Source of the DNA: CAZQYB01 sp964582985
GTDB taxonomy: Bacteria; Planctomycetota; Phycisphaerae; Sedimentisphaerales; Anaerobacaceae
NCBI GenBank assembly: GCA_964582985.1
Contig: CAZOUM010000089.1
Location: 1 to 8,936 of the forward strand
Reading direction: 5' to 3'
DNA length: 8,936 bases
This document shows positions 5,913 to 8,936 of the stretch, piece after piece (positions within the stretch are counted from its first letter, which is position 1; each line of letters begins with the position of its first letter). A program made the translations under genes and the position numbers. Under the pieces are notes generated by a model. The model ran no database searches and was not told the origin of the DNA. It saw only the letters and a program-made list of their open reading frames with translations.

Positions 5913-6992
5913 TCATTCAGCGACTTTTTCAGCGACCATATCCCCGACTTCGCTGGTCGAATATCCCATCTTCCCGGCCTGGAGCGATTTTATTTTCTTG
6001 GCGGTTACGAATTTTACCGCCTCTTCTACCTTCACCGCGGCCTCGTCCTCGCCGAGGGTCTCAAGCATCATTTGGGCTGCGCAAATAGCGGCGAGGGGGT
6101 TGATAATACCTTTGCCCGTATACTTGGGCGCACTTCCGCCGATGGGCTCGAACATGCTGACGCCTTCGGGGTTGATATTTCCGCCGGCTGCGATACCCAT
6201 ACCGCCCTGCACCATCGCGCCGAGGTCGGTAATGATGTCACCGAACATATTGCCGGTCACGATGACGTCGAACCATTCGGGATTCTTGACCATCCACATA
6301 CAGGTCGCGTCAACGTGATAGTATTCCCTTTCGATGTCAGGATACTCGGCCTCGCCCATCTCGTGAAAAGCTCGCTCCCAGAGGTCATAGATGTATGTCA
6401 GCACGTTGGTTTTTCCACAGAGCGCAAGTGTGTTTTTGTCGCCTTTGCCGCGCGCTTTTTTGCCGTACTTGCGGGCGTATTCGAACGCGTATTTCAAACA
6501 GCGGTCAACCTGAAAACGGTTATAAACAGCCGACTGGACCGCCACTTCCTGCGGTGTCCCTTTCATTGTGAAGCCGCCCGTACCGGTGTAAAGGTCGCCG
6601 GTGTTTTCGCGAACAACGACAAAGTCTATATCATCAGGCCCTTTGTCTTTTAACGGTGTCTCTACGCCGGGGTAGAGCTTGACCGGCCGAAGGTTAATAT
6701 ACTGGTCCAGCCCAAACCGGGCCTTTAGCAGTATTCCCTTTTCCAGAATTCCGGGAGCTACATCGGGATGGCCGATTGCGCCGAGCAGAATCGCATCGAA
6801 TTTGCGAAGCTCTTCGACGGCGCTGTCCGGCAGGGTTTCGCCGGTCCTTTTGTATCTCTCGCCGCCGAAGTCGAACTCTGTCAATTCGACTTTGAACTTA
6901 AACTTGTCCGCAGCGACTTTCAGCACCTTTATCGCTTCGACCGTCACTTCCGGACCGGTCCCGTCACCAGGTATTACAGCAATCTTATACAC
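5913..6992 (-). CDS. leuB: 3-isopropylmalate dehydrogenase (LeuB-type isocitrate/isopropylmalate dehydrogenase family)
   Basis: This 359-aa cytoplasmic enzyme is predicted to oxidise and decarboxylate 3-isopropylmalate with NAD+ in leucine biosynthesis. It opens with MYKIAVIPGDGTGPEV; the frame extends upstream to 7055, but GTG 6992 is chosen because AAGGAG lies 8 nt before it and homologues begin there. The family signature GNMFGDIITDLGAMVQGGMG spans 247-266. Divalent-metal ligands correspond to D228 (in HVDA), D252 and D256; substrate-contact residues include R102 (NLRPVKL), R128 (VVREN), Y135 and K194 (GKTNVL). RENTGDLYTG departs from the RELTGGIYFG of E. coli-type LeuB and looks like the LeuB forms with a following GGF.MKGTP segment. 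Homoisocitrate or tartrate dehydrogenase activity is the main alternative. No other leu gene is visible in the window. It starts 78 nt after the sulfatase. Confidence 0.85.
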   Translation of the reverse strand: MYKIAVIPGDGTGPEVTVEAIKVLKVAADKFKFKVELTEFDFGGERYKRTGETLPDSAVEELRKFDAILLGAIGHPDVAPGILEKGILLKARFGLDQYINLRPVKLYPGVETPLKDKGPDDIDFVVVRENTGDLYTGTGGFTMKGTPQEVAVQSAVYNRFQVDRCLKYAFEYARKYGKKARGKGDKNTLALCGKTNVLTYIYDLWERAFHEMGEAEYPDIEREYYHVDATCMWMVKNPEWFDVIVTGNMFGDIITDLGAMVQGGMGIAAGGNINPEGVSMFEPIGGSAPKYTGKGIINPLAAICAAQMMLETLGEDEAAVKVEEAVKFVTAKKIKSLQAGKMGYSTSEVGDMVAEKVAE

Positions 6993-7070
6993 TTCTGTTT
7001 CTCCTTTTTGTGTTACAATTACGTCTTTCTCGTTCCAAGGTTCAGCCGGGCACAAGTTACTTATTCGCCT

Positions 7071-8558
7071 TTACGTATTTTTCTTCTCTGTCCCGGGGTC
7101 GTAGCCAGGATTTGACCTGGGCAGTTTAGCCCCGGTATCGTTCAGCCAGCCAGTCAGTTTGGCATTAAGCTGTTCTACCTTTTCGGCCATCTTCTCAGAA
7201 AGGTCATTTGTTTCGGATATATCATCTCTAAGGTTAAACAGTTCAAAGGTATTGCCCTCATATCTGCGTATGAGTTTCCAGCAGCCGTTGCGAACAATGC
7301 TGTAAGGGGTGATTTCGTCTCGATAGTGGGGAAAGTGCCAGAAGATGGCGTCCCTGCCCAACTTGGCGGTTCCGTTCGACTTCAGATGGTCAACGAGCGG
7401 GAGACCATCAATTTGGCGGTCCGCAGGCGGCTTAACTTGCGCAAGCTCACAAATAGTCGGCAGGTAATCTACACTGGTGACCGGCTCATGGCTGATGGTG
7501 CCGCTTTTTACGACGCCGGGCCAGTGAATTATCAGCGGCACGCGGATGCCGCCCTCATACGGATACCCTTTGCCGGCGCGCAGCGGCGCATTGTTCGTGA
7601 ACCGTGAAAGCCCGCCGTTGTCACTGGTGAAGATTATCACCGTTCTCTCGGCAACGTTGGTTTCTTCCAGCGCAGACATAATTTGGCCCACGGATTCGTC
7701 CACGCTTTGTATCATCGCCGCGTATTTGGCGCTCTTCTGGCCGTATTGGGGCTTCGTACGGTATCTCGAAGTAATCTCTTCCTTTGCCTGGATGGGGACA
7801 TGTACCGCATAGTGGGCCATATAGAGGAAAAATGGTTTGTCGCTGTGTTCCTTAATAAAGCTTGCCGCCTCGTCAGCCTCGCGGTCGGTCAGGTATTCGC
7901 CCTCTCGACGGGGTTTTAGTGTCGGGATGCCTCGTTTGTTTTTTCTTTTTTGATAAGGGTCGAAATAGCTTGGTGGCATGCCGAAGTGACATCCGGCTAT
8001 ATTGAAGTCGAAGCCCTGCTTTTGCGGATACCACGCATCGTGACCTAAGTGCCATTTGCCGATATGACAGCAGGTGTATCCGGCGGGTTTGAGGATTTCG
8101 GCAATCGTAACCTCTTCCAGCTCCATCCAGTATGGGTTGGGCGGACATAATAATTTCCTTTTGCTCTTGCCGACATATTCGGTAGGGCCTTTCTCATTTG
8201 GGTCGGTCCAATCGCCCTCGAAATCAAGCCAGTGTATCCAATCGGTAACTCCTACGCGAGCAGGATACCTTCCGGTCATAACCGCGGCCCTTGTCGGTGA
8301 GCAGACGGCACAGGCAGCGTATGCATCGGTGAATCGCATTCCACCAACGGCCAGTCTGTCTATATTCGGAGTCTCGTAAAACCTGCTGCCGTAACAGCCG
8401 GCGTCCATCCAGCCCAAATCATCAATCAGAAAGAGAACGAAATTGAGCTTTTCCGCGGACGACTTATCCGCACGCCTCCTGGAGGCGCCCGCGCATCCCG
8501 GCAGCGCCATCGCCGCAGCGCCCAGCCCGATGGTCTTCAAAAAATCTCGCCTGTTCAT
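7071..8558 (-). CDS. S1-family sulfatase (arylsulfatase A-like), Tat-exported lipoprotein
   Basis: This 495-aa sulfate-ester hydrolase starts at ATG 8558 with a weak AGAG upstream. The N-terminus has a twin-arginine signal (NRRDFLKTIG) followed by a hydrophobic stretch and lipobox LPGC (C22), so it is predicted to be exported folded by Tat and then lipidated. The active-site motif CSPTR has C86, to be converted to formylglycine; GRYP follows at 97-99 region. Calcium-site residues include D46-D47 (FLIDDLGW) and D313-N314 (TSDNGG); GKWHLG (167-172) and H249/H253 complete the usual active-site set. The C-terminal subdomain (about 400-495) ends in a typical NPGYDP tail. Length fits the family. 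The substrate cannot be read from sequence, but a carbohydrate sulfate is plausible given the GH51 enzyme in the same run. No formylglycine-generating enzyme is encoded here. Confidence 0.93.
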   Translation of the reverse strand: MNRRDFLKTIGLGAAAMALPGCAGASRRRADKSSAEKLNFVLFLIDDLGWMDAGCYGSRFYETPNIDRLAVGGMRFTDAYAACAVCSPTRAAVMTGRYPARVGVTDWIHWLDFEGDWTDPNEKGPTEYVGKSKRKLLCPPNPYWMELEEVTIAEILKPAGYTCCHIGKWHLGHDAWYPQKQGFDFNIAGCHFGMPPSYFDPYQKRKNKRGIPTLKPRREGEYLTDREADEAASFIKEHSDKPFFLYMAHYAVHVPIQAKEEITSRYRTKPQYGQKSAKYAAMIQSVDESVGQIMSALEETNVAERTVIIFTSDNGGLSRFTNNAPLRAGKGYPYEGGIRVPLIIHWPGVVKSGTISHEPVTSVDYLPTICELAQVKPPADRQIDGLPLVDHLKSNGTAKLGRDAIFWHFPHYRDEITPYSIVRNGCWKLIRRYEGNTFELFNLRDDISETNDLSEKMAEKVEQLNAKLTGWLNDTGAKLPRSNPGYDPGTEKKNT

Positions 8559-8601
8559 CGAATCGTTCTCTTTAGTCTTTTAACTTTTTACTTATAACTC
8601 T

Positions 8602-8631
8602 ATTATCTGCCGATACTATACCCTCCAACAA
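8602..8631 (-). promoter_or_regulatory. Weak promoter candidate for the sulfatase-led gene run
   Basis: On the minus strand TTGTTG (8631-8626), an 18-bp spacer and GATAAT (8607-8602) precede the sulfatase start by about 43 nt. The -10 box matches five of six consensus bases, the -35 box only three. It is the best-placed candidate between the structured block and the gene; an ECF-type promoter was not recognised. Confidence 0.3.
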
Positions 8632-8639
8632 CCGCCTTA

Positions 8640-8900
8640 TCAATAAAATCTACACGATATGCCGCGATGGGTGGCAGCTTGTTGCCCATGCTGTTCTGTT
8701 GATTCTCCGATGGGTGGCAGCCTCAAGTGAGTCCCGAAAAATCCGCCGAAAGGCGTCCCCAAGGTGAGGGACGAGCTTGGGGATGGTCACCTTCCATGTA
8801 GGGTGCGATATTTTGCACCAGTGAATATTACGCTGCCCTTCAGTCGGACGAGGTGGCTCACGGGCGTCGCGTTAACGCCACGTTCGGCTTATTGTGCCTC
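8640..8900. repeat. GC-rich, hairpin-rich intergenic block, likely a dispersed noncoding element
   Basis: This block separates the sulfatase leader from the window edge and holds no convincing gene. It contains a 14-bp direct repeat (8665-8678 and 8708-8721), a GNRA-type hairpin CGCC-GAAA-GGCG (8744-8755), an 8-bp hairpin TCCCCAAG/CTTGGGGA (8756-8763 with 8776-8783), a competing 7-bp repeat AAGGTGA/TCACCTT (8761-8767 with 8787-8793), a hairpin GGTGCG/TGCACC (8802-8807 with 8814-8819), and the palindrome GCGTTAACGC (8869-8878). Such density contrasts with the AT-rich sequence on both sides. One minus-strand frame is nearly open but broken by two stops. I see nothing else in 8559-8936 apart from the promoter candidate. 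Confidence 0.5.
8665..8721. repeat. 14-bp direct repeat, two copies 43 bp apart
   Basis: CGATGGGTGGCAGC occurs at 8665-8678 and, identically, at 8708-8721. The first copy can also fold with the following TGCCCAT (8683-8689) into an imperfect hairpin. Function unknown; it could be a regulator-binding pair upstream of the sulfatase or internal repeats of a dispersed element. Confidence 0.6.
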
Positions 8901-8936
8901 ATTTACCATCTTTCTTTCTTAACCAATGAACACGTG

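Noticed and set aside
5736..6653. 305-aa plus-strand open frame
   Set aside because: It is antisense to the leuB and glycosylase genes, whose catalytic motifs are intact; its sequence is the reverse-strand shadow of those motifs.
6993..7055. 21-residue N-terminal extension of LeuB to ATG 7055
   Set aside because: The extension contains the AAGGAG ribosome binding site for GTG 6992, and family members begin at the VYKIAVIPGDG-like start.

Overview
The window looks like a chromosomal segment of a Planctomycetota bacterium, most likely of the Phycisphaerae/Sedimentisphaerales type. The evidence is an ECF sigma factor overlapping a large membrane regulator that carries the juxtamembrane stretch WRTIMKSRITKLAAAA, a Tat-dependent lipoprotein sulfatase, a TGS-domain GTPase of a kind I associate with planctomycetes, and T-rich linkers between genes. 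The taxonomy rests on recalled family resemblance, not on a search.

Layout: positions 3-1470 (+) hold the last 44 codons of an ECF sigma factor and, overlapping it by 11 nt, a five-TM regulator with an extracytoplasmic C-terminal domain; a clear intrinsic terminator follows at 1511-1541. Positions 1550-2010 are rich in inverted repeats and enclose a 63-aa cysteine-rich protein (DUF6485-like, minus strand) inside a 12-bp perfect inverted repeat. Everything from 8558 down to 2011 is on the minus strand, in this transcription order: S1 sulfatase, 3-isopropylmalate dehydrogenase (LeuB type), endonuclease III-like DNA glycosylase, TGS-domain GTPase, GH51 alpha-L-arabinofuranosidase. Gaps are 78, 16, 6 and 73 nt. 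Positions 8559-8936 contain no convincing gene; they hold a weak promoter candidate and a GC-rich, hairpin-rich block with a 14-bp direct repeat that looks like a dispersed noncoding element.

How the genes fit together: sulfatase and arabinofuranosidase both carry lipoprotein export signals and would suit cell-envelope degradation of sulfated, arabinose-containing polysaccharide. They bracket three cytoplasmic housekeeping-type genes (leucine synthesis, base-excision repair, a translation-linked GTPase). The leuB-glycosylase-GTPase trio is tightly packed, and the GTPase Shine-Dalgarno lies inside the last codons of the glycosylase. The arabinofuranosidase has its own promoter candidate with a perfect TATAAT. 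The sigma/regulator pair is a separate convergent unit and its targets cannot be read from this window.

I found no tRNA, rRNA, CRISPR array, transposase or phage gene. No clearly new multi-gene system is present. The items most worth checking are the inverted-repeat-flanked cysteine-rich gene, the 4-TM extension and internal start in the sigma-linked regulator, and the structured block at 8640-8900.
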